DNA of 64,000 nucleotides, taken from Diphasiastrum complanatum. Lineage: Eukaryota > Streptophyta > Lycopodiopsida > Lycopodiales > Lycopodiaceae. The first letter of the stretch is position 1; the number at the start of each line of letters is the position of its first letter. Location: the NCBI GenBank assembly GCA_029204225.1, contig CM055102.1:27320922-27384921 (forward strand), given 5' to 3'. Below are positions 1 to 10,801 of the stretch, in pieces. Under the pieces are notes generated by a model. The model saw nothing but the letters and a program-made list of their open reading frames with translations, had not been told where the DNA came from and did not search any database. The translations under genes and the position numbers were made by a program.

Positions 1-704
1 ACTAGGATGCCACCTAAGGAGCTCTCTTGCTTCTTTAAGAGACTCCCTCTTTTATTTGGTGTTATTTTGGTTTGTATGACAAGTGGCCAAATAAATTATA
101 TTGATGACATGCTTTATGTATCATGAACGGACTATTAAGAATTTACTTTCAAGAACAAATTGGAAAATGAAAGCAAAGAATAATCGAGACAAATGCTTGT
201 TCGAGGAGAAGCAAAATAATAATAAAGTGATGGTTGAAGGAATTAGGATTGGTGAGCTCTACGAAGTCCCTATCAATTTTCAGCTTATCAATTGATCATG
301 TCATCATCAATCAAGTGGGCAAGAATTATCCAAAGCTCAATGAAAATAGGGGCAAGAAAATTAACAGTAGGTAAAAACTCCAAAGCTTAAAAACAATTCT
401 AGTTGTTTTGAATCCAATAGTATGACATAAGAATCAACGAGACTTGGTAGCTTCTAGATTGGTAGAATTCAAAGGAGGACTGACTATTAGCATCACAAAT
501 TTCTTGAGAAAACATTTCTAGTCGAGAAGTACTTTCCTCATCTAAATTCTCTATTAAAATCAAAGGGTGTAGAGAAAGAGGGGAATAAATGATGGGGAAG
601 TTAACTCAAAAAGGACACCATCCTTTTTTTAAAGACAAGCAAAAACCTTTCGCATGCGAGAGTAACAGATTTTTTCGCATCCTCAAACCTATCAACATAA
701 TAGA
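1..704. other. No recognised gene
   Basis: No conserved domain is recognised. A 64-codon plus-strand frame at 101-295 has a weak look of the pre-integrase segment of a copia polyprotein (a Gly-x-Arg-x-Gly-x-Leu-Tyr pattern), but it is too short to call. This is the left flank of the complete copia element that begins at 710. Confidence 0.5.
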
Positions 705-709
705 GAGAT
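705..709. repeat. Target-site duplication GAGAT, left copy
   Basis: GAGAT directly precedes the left LTR and is repeated at 6233-6237 directly after the right LTR. A 5-bp duplication is usual for copia integrase and fixes both ends of the element. Confidence 0.9.
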
Positions 710-959
710 TGTCAATAATCAGATATGCAACATCAAACATTCACCAACAAGAAGGCGGAAGAAGAACACGCACTATCACTTTGTCACACTATCTCATACA
801 AAATGTAAAATGTACGAATGAACCCTGAACCCTAATAGAGAAAGAAAACCTACGAGTAGACTAATAGACTAGCCTACGGCTAATGACAGTTGGTCACAAC
901 TGTCAACATTAGTGTACATCGTAAACAGTAACAATGAAGTTTATCATTGATTTCTAACA
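710..959 (-). repeat. 3' LTR of copia-1
   Basis: 250-bp LTR with TG...CA ends. On the minus strand it begins TGTTAGAAATCA and ends TATTGACA. It is preceded on that strand by the polypurine tract at 960-970 and pairs with 5983-6232. Confidence 0.95.
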
Positions 960-970
960 CTCTCCCTCAA
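960..970 (-). other. Polypurine tract of copia-1
   Basis: Minus-strand TTGAGGGAGAG lies directly against the LTR start, the position where plus-strand DNA synthesis is primed in LTR elements. Confidence 0.85.
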
Positions 971-978
971 TGATAAAA

Positions 979-1551
979 TTATTCTTCTATTCCTAATAGA
1001 GTACGAAACCTCTCAAATTTACATCTACCTAATGACTTAGTAAAAATATCTGTCATTTGATCTTTAGATCTACAAAAAACAAGATCAATGGCTCCATCAA
1101 GAATTTTCTCTCGAACAAAATGGTAGTGTATTTCGATGTGCTTGGTTCGAGCATGTAAAACTGGATTTTTGGCAAGGTAAATGCACTTTTGATTATCACA
1201 AGATATAGTAGTCGCATCCACCTGTGGTTGACCTAAATCCACAAGCAATCTTCGTAACCATACCGCTTCTTGTGTAGCATTGTTGAGTGCTCGATATTCA
1301 GCTTTCGTCGATGATATGACTACTATAGGTTGCTTTTTGCTGCTCCATGAAATTGTAGCTGTACCATAACTGAATGTATGACCACTGGTAGATTTTCTGT
1401 CATCAATATTACTAGCCCAATCGACATCTATATAACCTACCAACATTGGCGCTTCAAGCTGATCATACTTCAAACCAAAATTCAATGTCCCTCGAATGTA
1501 TCTGAGAATACGTTTAGCAGACTTCCAGTGTGCTTGACTAGGATCTTGCAT
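979..1551 (-). pseudogene. RNase H segment of copia-1 pol
   Basis: An open frame of 190 codons covering the copia RNase H region. Family landmarks are visible: ADW-like Tyr-Ile-Asp-Val-Asp-Trp near residue 40, a DDRKSTSG stretch, SSTKAEYRAL with the catalytic Glu, a DNQ motif, and an ARTKHIEIHYHFVREK tail. The frame ends 19 bp before the polypurine tract, so this is the natural C-terminus of the polyprotein. It is split from the reverse transcriptase by a frame change near 1560-1593. Confidence 0.9.
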
Positions 1552-1592
1552 ACTAATTGACTAACAACATCAACAACATAAGAAGTATCAGG

Positions 1593-2754
1593 TCATGTGT
1601 GTATCAAATAAATCAAACTACCCACCAGCTGTCTATACAGATAAGCATCCACTTTCTCAGATTCATCATATGCAGTAAGCTTCATGTTGACATCCATAGG
1701 TATACTCAAAGGCTTACAATCCTGCATATTAAACTTATAAAGCAAATCTTGTGCATATTTGCTTTGTGTAAGAAAGACCATGTCTTCCTTTTGCCATACT
1801 TCAATGCCAAGACAATAGTGCATCAATCCTAGGACAGTCATGTCAAAAGTATTGGAAAGATTTGATTTGATTTCATCGATTAACTTCTCATTACTTCTTG
1901 TAATAATCAGATCATCCACGTACAAGACAATGAACACTATATGTGAATCTTCTCTTAGAATGCAAAGATTAGGATCAGCATCACTCTTTACCATTCCTCT
2001 TCATTTGAAGTGTTCATCAATGCAAGAGTACCATGCCCATGGGGCTTGCTTCAATCCATAAATGGCACTCTCTCCCTGGCTCAACAAATCCTTGAGGTTG
2101 TACTAAGTACACCTCTTCATCCAGCACTCCATTAAGAAAAGTAGATTTAACATCCATTTGCTGGATCTTCCAACCATAGAAAGCAGAAGTAGCAATGATA
2201 GAACGTATAGTCACCATCTTAGCTATGGGCACAAAGGTTTTCTCAAAATCAATACCTTCTTGTTGCTTAAATCCTCTCGCAACCAACCGTGCTTTGTACT
2301 TGTTGAGTTGCCCATCTGTTCCATATTTGATCTTATAAATCCATTTGCAAGTGATAGGCTTCTTACCATCAGGTAGCTCAACCAAATTCCACGTCCTCTT
2401 TTTCGATATGGCTTCCATTTTTGTTTATATAACTGCACGCCACTCCTTGTGCTCCTTTGCTTCATCAATTTTTTTTGGTTCTTGAGCCTTGAGCACAGAG
2501 CCCATCAGGGCTAGATTCATCTCTAATCTTGCAGGAGGTTTTCGATTTCTACTTGATCTTCTAAGCTCTCCCTGCTCACTTGATTCGGGAGTATCTCCCT
2601 TATTAGCATCACTTGTTACTGACAAGTACCACTTAGGCACTCTCCTAGGAGTCTCATTATTAACCCTGTCTTTTTCCATTGGCTCTTCCATATGGACACC
2701 AACTTCTTCCTTCACTTGCACTTTCGCTTTATCATTAAAGGGATCAATTGTCAA
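1593..2754 (-). pseudogene. Reverse transcriptase and upstream linker of copia-1 pol
   Basis: Three adjoining minus-strand frames cover the linker after integrase (2425-2754, ending in an RRSSRNRKPPARLE stretch), the RT palm and fingers (2017-2418, with TWNLVELPDGKKPI, NKYKARLVARGF and DVKSTFLNG) and the RT core with the catalytic YVDD box (1593-1994, VLYVDDLIIT). The breaks between the frames are frameshifts, so no full-length enzyme is made. Assignment is secure because the order of motifs is that of the plant copia family. Confidence 0.9.
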
Positions 2755-2804
2755 TTTTATCTAGTCATTTTGACCCATCTCATCAAAAGTAGCATCTTTG
2801 GAAA

Positions 2805-3530
2805 TCACGATCTTTTGTGCATCTGTGTCATACATCCTGTATGCCTTGGCTCTTTCATCATATCCAAGGAAAATACACTTAACAACTTTTGCATCCAACT
2901 TCTTTCATTTTCATCAGGCACATGAGCGTAAGCATCACAACCAAATACTCGTAAATGAGAAACATTAGGTTTCTTTCCAGTAAAAGCTTTGTAAGGTGTC
3001 TTACCCTCCACGGACTTAGTAGGACACCGATTCAAGATATAAGTATTTGGCAAACCCTTGCTCTTAAGCATTGCCCTAGCCATCTCCACAATGGATCTGT
3101 TTTTCAGTTCTGCAACTCCATTCTGTTGTGGTGAATAGGGTGTAGTATTTTGTCTCTTGATCCCCTGATCCTTGCAAAAATTTATAAACTCTATTGAAAA
3201 ATACTCACCGCCACCATCTGATCTGAGGGTCTTAATATAACAACTTGTTTGTTTTTCAACTAGAGCCTTGAACTCTCTAAACTTGGCAAAAGCATCAAAT
3301 TTCTTGCTCATGAAGTAAATCCAGATATGTCTACTACAGTCATCAATAAATGTGATGAAATAGTAACAACCACTAATGGACCTAGTTTGTATTGGTCCAC
3401 ATAGATCACTATGAACAAGATCAAGAATGCCGTTGGCTCTTCTTGCTCCATCTTTGGGAAATCTCTTTCTATGATGTTTTCCCAAAATGCAACCCTCACA
3501 AATTTTTCCTTCAAAAGAAATATCAGACAA
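2805..3530 (-). pseudogene. Integrase of copia-1
   Basis: A 241-codon frame holding the end of the zinc-binding domain (Cys-x2-Cys followed by GKHHRKRFP) and the RNase H-fold catalytic core: first Asp in DLVHSDLCGP, second Asp in LRSDGGGEYFS, and Glu in the PQQNGVAELKN segment. The copia landmarks HLRVFGCDAYAHVP follow. A frameshift near 2890 cuts off the C-terminal region, and the N-terminus is separated from the pre-integrase segment by another break. Confidence 0.9.
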
Positions 3531-3671
3531 TCCAACAACTAGATTACCTCTTTATAGGATTTGCAAGCTTTGAGAACTAATATGACCAAACCTTTGATGC
3601 CAAAGGTCACTTCGACTATCAACAATGCTTACCATAGCTTGAATAAAAAATCTCGCATTCAATTTATAGAG

Positions 3672-3980
3672 TCAATTCTCGTGGACTCTAGCTCCTGTAG
3701 CAATCACTTTGTAGTGATTCTTGATGTCCTTGACAAGACATTTGTCGCTGTCAAACTCAACCTTGAGTTGTTGATCAGCCATCGTCCCAACAGATAGTAG
3801 ATTGTTAGCTAAGTCACGTACATATTGCACATTGCTTATCTGCTTTATCTTCCCGTTGGCTAACTTCACTGGTACCACTCCAACTCCTTTAACAGATAGC
3901 AATTTGCCATCAGCTTGTCCAACTTCATCACCATTGTTAGTTTCCTTGAGTTCTGAAAACCACTCTTTCCTTGAAGTCAT
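3672..3980 (-). pseudogene. Protease to pre-integrase segment of copia-1
   Basis: A 102-codon frame with the typical copia sequence between protease and integrase: VKGVGVVPVKLANGKIKQISNVQYV followed by LANNLLSVGTMADQ. The active-site region lies just upstream at about 3980-4020, where a frame change precedes a minus-strand reading resembling Trp-Tyr-Ile-Asp-Ser-Gly. Internal breaks make it non-functional. Confidence 0.75.
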
Positions 3981-4216
3981 GTGCTGGATGCACCACTATC
4001 AATGTACCAGGTATCCTTGGCTTCATCACTTGTCATTAATGTTGTAATGAACAATTTTGAACTTTCACCTATATCATTTTCATATTGATCATCATCGTAG
4101 TGATGTTGATCAGTATAATTGTCTTCATAATAATAGTCATCAAATTGATGTTGATCAGCATAATTTCCCGCTTGCTAGTTGTCTTTTCTTTGTTCCATCT
4201 CCTTCTGTTTCTTGAA

Positions 4217-5054
4217 GCATTCATGCTCCCAGTGGCTAGGTTTGTTGCAGTACCTACAATTTCCAGGTTTATTCTTGAGTAGCCTCGTCCTTGATCTCGA
4301 CCTTGATTCCAATTGCCTCGATTCGGACTATCATTTACTTGCTCATGAAATTGTTGAAATGATCCCCGGCTTGAGTTTCCTCCTCTTGATTGATACCTTC
4401 TCCTCTAACTGCAAGAGCTTGATCATAGCTCCTGTTACGATGATTCAAGTTCTCTTGACGTTGCTCTTCTTGCAAAAGCAATCCACCTAGTTCTTCATAG
4501 GTTGGAAGATTTTCTCTTGTGGCTATACTCGTCACAAACATCTAATGTGAGTCACTCAGACTATTCAATGTCAATTGCACGATCTCACGATCTTGTACTC
4601 GCTCTCCAATTGTTGCTAATTGGTCACGGATCTCTTTGATCTTCAGTATGTGATCGACAATAGTTGCACCATCATCCATTCGCAATGTATGCAACTTCAT
4701 CTTCAGAAATAATGTTCGAGATGTATTTGTCGTTTCAAACAATGCCTTCAGTGTATCCCATGCTTCTTTTGGTCCTTCTGAATCTGAAATATAGGAAATA
4801 ATTGCATCTCTAACTAGTAAGTTGATGACATTCTGGGCTTTCCGTTTTCTCCTATCAAATGTCCGCTGATCTTCTTCAATCACTGGCCTTGTCTCTTCAC
4901 CTGTCACGATCTCCCATAGCTCCTTTTCCATCAAAATGGTCTTCACTTTGAATTTCCAAACTGCATAGTTGTCAGCACCTTCCAATTTGCTTGACTCATT
5001 AAGGACACTCTCGCTTATAGTTGCCATTACTGGATAGATGAGTCTGGACCACAA
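4217..5054 (-). pseudogene. Gag of copia-1
   Basis: The frame 4542-5054 starts 17-20 codons before the family-typical gag beginning (KLEGADNYAVWKFKVKTIL) and carries the UBN2-type gag core (AWDTLKALFETTNTSRTLFLKMKL, LRMDDGATIVDHILKIKEIRDQL). Its reading continues through a stop into 4335-4541. Farther on, at about 4217-4275, a CCHC zinc knuckle CRYCNKPSHWEHEC can be read. The natural start is probably the ATG at about 5027, after Pro-Val. Several stops make it inactive. Confidence 0.85.
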
Positions 5055-5086
5055 AATTTATCACACCACCTAACTGTAATTTTTTG

Positions 5087-5335
5087 GATGTACACCTGAT
5101 ATCGGTATGACACGCGGGTGCATGACTGCTCGGGATTCTCTTTAGCTTGCGCGCGTGGATCCAATATTGGTACAGGTATGCGATATCGGTATGACGGGCA
5201 GAACCGCTCAGTATTTTCTTTACCTTTGGCACGTGGATCCGATATTGGTACAAATATGTATATCTATACGCGCGGATGTACGACTGTTCAGGATTTTTCC
5301 TACCTCTGGCATGTCGATCCGATATTGGTACTAAG
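5087..5335. repeat. About 80-bp tandem repeat, three units, in the copia-1 leader
   Basis: The segment GATCCRATATTGGTAC recurs at about 5155, 5235 and 5316, giving a period near 80 bp. Each unit also carries a Gly-Ala-Cys-Thr-rich stretch ending in CACGTGGATCC or similar. The array lies between the primer-binding site and gag. Tandem repeats in untranslated leaders are common in plant LTR elements and may tune transcription or packaging; that role is inference. Confidence 0.85.
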
Positions 5336-5592
5336 AAAATGAAAAGTAGAGAGAATATAAGAACTTTCAGAGGGAATATTCTAGATTCCTCACTACGACG
5401 TGGCGACTACGCTGTCTCCTCTTTGCAAAGATTTCGAAATGTGTGATCGTTCAAAGGACAAAGATCAGTAATGTGAAAAGTATGAAGCCTCCTAACTCTG
5501 AATGGCAGTACTAGACACTGTCTAGTGTGATTTGCGATACCCCAAATAGACAAATGAGAGATTTCTTGGCAAACCTCTCACACAAATGGCAC

Positions 5593-5796
5593 TTTTCACA
5601 ACAACTAGAAAGTATTTTAAAAAATTTCCCCCCACTCAACAGATTTTCAATCTGTCTGATACTGCCCTGGCCTTTCTGATGCCTTCGGGACTATGCTTTT
5701 CACAACAACTAGGAAGTATTGTAAAAATCTCTCCACTCAACAAATTTTCAATCTGTCTGATGCTGCCCTGGCCTTTCTGATGCCTTCAAGACTGTG
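5593..5796. repeat. 104-bp tandem duplication in the copia-1 leader
   Basis: The sequence beginning TTTTCACAACAACTAG at 5593 repeats from 5697 with few differences, followed in both copies by CTGCCCTGGCCTTTCTGATG. Period 104 bp, two units. Non-coding leader sequence. Confidence 0.85.
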
Positions 5797-5970
5797 TCTT
5801 CATTCCCCACTAATGATTCTAAGCTCCAAACCTGCAAAATACACCAAAAAAGGATTTCTTCCAGCCGTTTTTGTCTCTCCAAGCTTTCACCTCCCATGAA
5901 GGACTTTCTCAATTCATTGTAGAGCCTGTGACAAGTTGTATCCATTGATCAGGCACGTAGGACTATCACT

Positions 5971-5982
5971 GCTCTGATACCA
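5971..5982 (-). other. Primer-binding site, initiator Met tRNA, copia-1
   Basis: Minus-strand TGGTATCAGAGC directly follows the 5' LTR. This is the sequence complementary to the 3' end of plant initiator methionine tRNA that most plant copia elements use. Confidence 0.95.
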
Positions 5983-6232
5983 TGTCAATAATCAGATATG
6001 CAACATCAAGCATTCACCAACAAGAAGGCGGAAGAAGAACAGGCACTATCACTCTGTCACACTATCTCATATAGAATGTAAAATGTACAAATGAACCCTG
6101 AACCTTGATAGAGAGAGAAAACCTATGAGTAGACTAATAGACTAGCCTACGACTAATGACAGCTGGTCACAACTGTCAACACTAATGTACATCATAAACA
6201 ATAACAATGAAGTTTATCATTGATTTCTAATA
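5983..6232 (-). repeat. 5' LTR of copia-1
   Basis: 250-bp partner of 710-959. Its outer end reads TA instead of TG on the minus strand, a single transition that would damage integration ends. It is followed by the primer-binding site. Confidence 0.95.
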
Positions 6233-6237
6233 GAGAT
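6233..6237. repeat. Target-site duplication GAGAT, right copy
   Basis: Identical to 705-709. The pre-insertion sequence would have read through GAGAT into the AT-rich DNA before the copia fragment at 6279. Confidence 0.9.
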
Positions 6238-6278
6238 TAATGAAGATACTTTTAACAATGCTCAGAGGATCTCTATTT

Positions 6279-6990
6279 TTAATATATTTCATGTAGACTT
6301 CCCCCCCAATCAATGATCTTTCCATCATGAAATCTTATGTACAATGATGGATCATAAGAACTTAAAACAAAGTTGATGGAGATAAGAAAAGAGTTTAGCC
6401 TAGAGTACCATGCTCTAGGTGCTTGCTCAAGTCCATAAAGACTCTTTTTCAAAAAACACACTTTTTCTTCATGCTCCTCCTTGATGAAGCCCTCGGGTTG
6501 CCTCATGTAGATATCTTCTTCCAAGTAGCCATTGAGGAAGGCATGTGTAACATCAAGTTGAAATAGCTTCCAATTGAAAGTAGTAGCAAGGCTAATGATC
6601 AATCTTATTGTAACTAGCTTAGCCACAGGAGCAAAAGTTTCATCATAATCAATTCCTTTGGTTTGCAAGAAACCTTTTGCTACAAGCCTAGCTTTATACT
6701 TATTTATTGATCCATCTTGATTATACTTCAATCTATACACCCACTTGTAATCAAGTGGTTTCTTCCCTTGAGGAAGATCAACAAGTTCCCAAGTACGATT
6801 CTCCATGAGAGCATCATACTCCACTTGCATAACATTCATCCAACTTTTTGATTTACAAGCATCTTCATAGCAAGTTGGTTCATCGAGCATTGAAATAAGG
6901 AAAGTGTATGAAGTAAAAGATAAAATGCCTTCCCTTTGATCACCTTTGCCATCTTAAGTGAGCCTCAATGGCTCGGCTCTTGATCTTGTG
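6279..6990 (-). pseudogene. Copia reverse transcriptase fragment (copia-2)
   Basis: A 203-codon frame (6279-6890) matches the RT N-terminal half: NRTWELVDLPQGKKP, SINKYKARLVAKGFLQTKG, DVTHAFLNGYLEEDIY, SLYGLEQAPRAWYSRL. It stops at HDGKII, before the YVDD box. Upstream similarity continues to about 6990 (an Arg-Ser-Arg-Ala-Glu-Pro-Leu-Arg-Leu-Thr-like linker), so the piece is cut at both ends. It is a close relative of the element at 58.8-62.8 kb. The copia-1 insertion begins just beyond its 3' end. Confidence 0.85.
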
Positions 6991-7650
6991 GATCGAAAAT
7001 AAGTGAATCATAGATGTAGTAGTTAAAGTATACACGCTTTTCTAAGTCTTATTCTTTAATAAGCAGCGAGCATTGAGCATTTTATACTATTGTCTTCTGT
7101 CTATTACAATCTTTGATATGAGTAGATTTGTAGTAATTTTGAAGTCTAAGTTTGTATTTCATTTCTACAATTTTCCAAAATATTGTTTCATAGCAACTCA
7201 GAGAAGGTAGAGCTATTGAGTGGGACCGTTAATTGTAGGATTAGTGTGAATAGAGAAGTTACCTTGAAGGCTTTACACAAGTAGCATAGAACCAAAAATA
7301 ATGTATATAAAAATGTGTGCAACATCAATACAAAACCATGTGTTTTCTGTTGTGTCTTGTGCCCTATTGATGAGTTGAGTAATAGTCATCTCTTTGCTCT
7401 AGCTTGTATTGTGAATCATCAAGGATCATCTTGAAGGTAGAAGTCTATCTACACTACATGTCTTATCTCTCAAGTAGCATAAAGATTCAATTTCTTTTGC
7501 AACAGATTCTTATAGATTTTGTTGATCCTTTTTTGTTGTTGTGAAAATACATAATTTTGGACACCAGCATAGTGCTTCTACATAGCAGTGATCAAATTTC
7601 AATTGATTTTAATTTGCATTGGTCACATTTTATCTATTCTACGCAAAGTA
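6991..7650. other. AT-rich spacer, no gene seen
   Basis: No frame or repeat is recognised. It could contain a worn LTR or leader of the plus-strand copia relic that follows, but no paired LTR is visible. Confidence 0.4.
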
Positions 7651-7656
7651 CATTCA

Positions 7657-8760
7657 TTATGTCAACAAACAATGCAAGTCCAGTTTTGGAAAGTCGTGAT
7701 AGATTGTCAGCTTCCAATTATTCATATATGAGGATGCGTAGATGTTCTTCTTCAACTAGGGGCTTGACTTCTTCAAGTACAAGAACATGCAAAGTTTGAT
7801 AGACGATCTAGAGGAGCTCTTGATATTATTAAAATGAATGTATCTAATGATCTCTCCTCAAGGAGATTACGAAAGCTATTAGAGCAAAGCATGCATGTGA
7901 TAAACTCCAAATGATTTATGAATCCAAGAATACTTCAAGTATGGTGACCTTGAGGACCCAAATTAGTCAAAGTTATATGCTTGATGATGAATCTGCTCAT
8001 GTTTACTTAAAATCAAATCTCATGGTGATGAGCTAGATTGTATTGGTGATGCTATCGAAGGAAAATAACTTGTACAAATACTCCCAAATGGCTTTTGACA
8101 AGGATATAAAAATTTGGTCCAAAAGCATGTTTATCACCTTCATTAATGTTCTTAGTAGATATAATTGGGTATATCTTCTAAAATGAAAGCACAAGTGTTG
8201 AAGACCTTCATTCATTTCAAGTTGATGGTGGAGAACCAACTCAACAAGAAAATCAAGACATTCAGATGAAATAATGGTGGTGACTTTATTTCAAAGGGTT
8301 TTTGGAGATTTTGTAGCACTCATGGGATTCAAAGCCAAATCTCATACCCAAGGATCCCAAGGACTCTTCAATAAAATGGTATTGCCGAGAGGAAAACAAA
8401 AAAAAAGGACTTTATGTGAATGTGCTATAGCTAATAAGTTGTTAAGAAAGCTACTACATAATCTTGTAATTTTCTTGATGGTAAAATGCCTTATGGAGTA
8501 GATTTGAGTGTAGGCCAATCTTAAAGTGTTTGATTGTACATGTAATGCACAGATTCCTTCAGAGGGTATATCTAAAGAGAACACTTATTGTAAAATATGC
8601 ATTTTCTTGGATATAGCAACAAGAGCAAATCATCCTAAAGTTTATGGTCCAAATTAAATACTTATTGCAAGTATAGTTGTTATTTATTTTTATTATAGAT
8701 AAGTGATGGACATTTTTTGTCAAGAGGTGAGAGTTGGAATTATTCATTACATCTTAGAAA
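7657..8760 (+). pseudogene. Degenerate copia relic, gag to integrase (copia-3)
   Basis: Broken plus-strand readings, none longer than 80 codons, still follow the copia order. 7657-7800 has the gag start (Ser-Arg-Asp-Arg-Leu-Ser-Ala-Ser-Asn-Tyr-Ser). 7830-8110 has gag-core traces (Met-Asn-Val-Ser-Asn-Asp-Leu, Ile-Tyr-Glu-Ser-Lys-Asn-Thr-Ser, a Asn-Leu-Val-Gln-Lys stretch). 8150-8510 has integrase traces (VENQLNKKIKTFR, then NGGDFISKGF, NGIAERKTK). About 8610 has the LGYSNKSK segment. Protease and much of integrase are deleted. It is very old. Confidence 0.65.
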
Positions 8761-9555
8761 TAGGAGTTTGGAACAGCTATGATACTTTATTGTGTCAAGC
8801 AAAATCTTTATGTTGTATTAAGAAGTTTAAGATGGATAACAATGCCCATGGAGGTGAATTGTACATTTGAAAAGGGAGATAATGAAGCATTTTTTAATAG
8901 CATTACTCCCTATAAAAGAAGAGATCTATAATTGAGAGAGAAGAACTTGGATTCTAAGGAGAATGTGAAAAAATATGCAAATGCCAACTACATGTTTAAA
9001 TCTCAATCTTTATTAGGAAATTAATTTTAGGGCTAAGAGCCATGAATTTAGACCTCATTCTTCATTAGAATGTCATTCTAAGAACGAGAGCCACATTAAA
9101 CGGATGGTAGAATCAAAGGGAAAAATTGTGGGAGTTCATCAATGGAGAGGTAGACCTAATGCTACCTCTTCTCTATATATGATCATCATCAAGTTTGTAT
9201 AAGCTTTTTTGGTGGCATTGAGTTGGTTTGAAAATTATGCTTTGTATTCCATCTTTTGATGTATTTACCTCTTGATTTGTCATCTATGCGAGTGATAGCC
9301 TATTATCCTCAATTAAATATCAAGCTCGTTTATCTTGGATACATTTCTTTTTTTTATTTCATTGAATTTAAAAATTCATATTGTAGCTCCATGTGTGCCA
9401 AGAGTTCCCATCATAGAACTTGGAAATCTCTATGTAAAACTTTCACTTGACCTTATTGGACTGACTACCAAATACTTGTCAGAATAGTATGTATAATAGA
9501 TTGTGAATATTACTTACTTCAATACCCCTCCTTAATAATCAGTTTATTCTCACAA
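8761..9555. other. Spacer, possibly a worn LTR
   Basis: No gene seen. A TATA-like CCCTATAAAAGAAG at about 8908 would fit the U3/R boundary of a plus-strand LTR behind copia-3, but no partner LTR is found in the window. Confidence 0.3.
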
Positions 9556-9930
9556 ATATTCATCAAAGATTGAAAACATTCAAAATTCCAAGGTATCAAC
9601 AACTTGCTCATTGGTAAACCAGCTCCACTTCTTAAAAATTGATGTTTTCATGAATGTAGTAGTGTGTCTCAATGTTTTTAGTATGAGCAGAAATACCAAA
9701 TTCTTAGAAATCTGGATACAACTCTGTTTTATCATAATAAATGGTGGTTGATGCATCTTGAGGAACCTCTAGCTTCTCAAATAGTCTTCTCAACCAAAAA
9801 CTTTCACATATAGCATATGTGACACAATCAGACTTAGGTTCAGTAAAAGACAATGTTATTGTAGCTCGTTTCTTACTCTTCCAAGATATAGTATAAGAAC
9901 TAGGTAGAAAACATACGCTGAATTATAATG

Positions 9931-10075
9931 TCTCGGTTTGGCATTTTGCGAGTAAATTTTCTACGAGTTTTCCTCCAAAATTGCAAGTTTTTCCTTCCAA
10001 AAGTGCGAGTTTTGCGAGTTTTTGAGGAAAAACTCACAAAACTCGCAGAAAATTTACTCGCAGATTGTCAAAACC
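9931..10075. mobile_element. Foldback / MITE-like inverted repeat inserted in copia-4
   Basis: Left arm about 9935-9976 and right arm about 10026-10075 are inverted copies sharing TGCGAGTAAATTTTCT and GAGTTTTYCTC. The whole is about 145 bp and could fold into one hairpin. It interrupts the RNase H reading of copia-4, so it arrived later. No clear target duplication is visible, and no transposase partner lies nearby. Confidence 0.65.
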
Positions 10076-10661
10076 CCTCAATCGACACCACAATATCCAT
10101 GAAGAAAAAGATTAGTAGAAGTTGAACATTCAACTCCATAGTTGAAGGTTTTTTGAAGATATCTCAACACACACTTGGCTATTATCCAATGCAATTCCTT
10201 TGTGAAAATAAATTAACTAATCACTCTAACTACATAGAAAACATCAAGACGAGCAATAGTCATATAGATAAGGGATCCGATCAAATATTTGAATAATGTT
10301 TTGTTTACTCCACTTTCATCATCAAAGCCATAGTTGTAGAAATTGAATTACAATCAAGCAATTTTTTGAAGCTATGATTGTTATGATAATGCCAAACTTT
10401 AATTTGAAGACAAAAGTAATGTTCACCAAATAATTTCATTTCACACTCAAGAGAGACTGTCTTAATATATTCAACAAATTACTACTACTTTCAACAATAA
10501 TAAGGTCATTAGCATAAACAACGAAAATAAATATTTCACCATCCTTATGTATGATTTAAAAATTCACTTCTCAACAAATAAAATCTCGATAAATATTCAT
10601 GAATACAAGAGTACCAATCTCTTGAAGATTGCTTTAAACCATACAACACTTATTCCTCTAG

Positions 10662-10801
10662 GATGCCGTTAAAAAATGCAGTTTTAAAATCGGCAACACG
10701 CCAATCAAAATGAGACGCTATAGCCAACACAGATGCCATTAAAAAATGTAGTTTTAAAATCAGCAACACGCTAATCAAAATGAGACGCTATAGCCGACAC
10801 A
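10662..10801. repeat. 70-bp tandem duplication in copia-4
   Basis: The segment starting GATGCCGTTAAAAAATG at 10662 repeats from 10732 with about five differences. It duplicates part of the reverse-transcriptase region (the DVK-x-AFLNG area) and breaks its frame. Confidence 0.9.

Larger units (their letters stand above)
710..6232 (-). mobile_element. Complete but inactive Ty1/copia retrotransposon (copia-1)
   Basis: Two 250-bp LTRs (710-959 and 5983-6232) bound the element, and GAGAT flanks both sides (705-709 and 6233-6237) as a 5-bp target-site duplication. On the minus strand the order is 5' LTR, primer-binding site, a long leader with tandem repeats, gag, protease, integrase, reverse transcriptase, RNase H, polypurine tract and 3' LTR; integrase before reverse transcriptase defines Ty1/copia. 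The coding frame is broken by several frameshifts and stops, so it cannot move on its own. By eye the LTRs differ at about 17 of 250 positions, mostly transitions, so the insertion is old. It sits in older DNA that includes the copia fragment at 6279. Confidence 0.95.
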
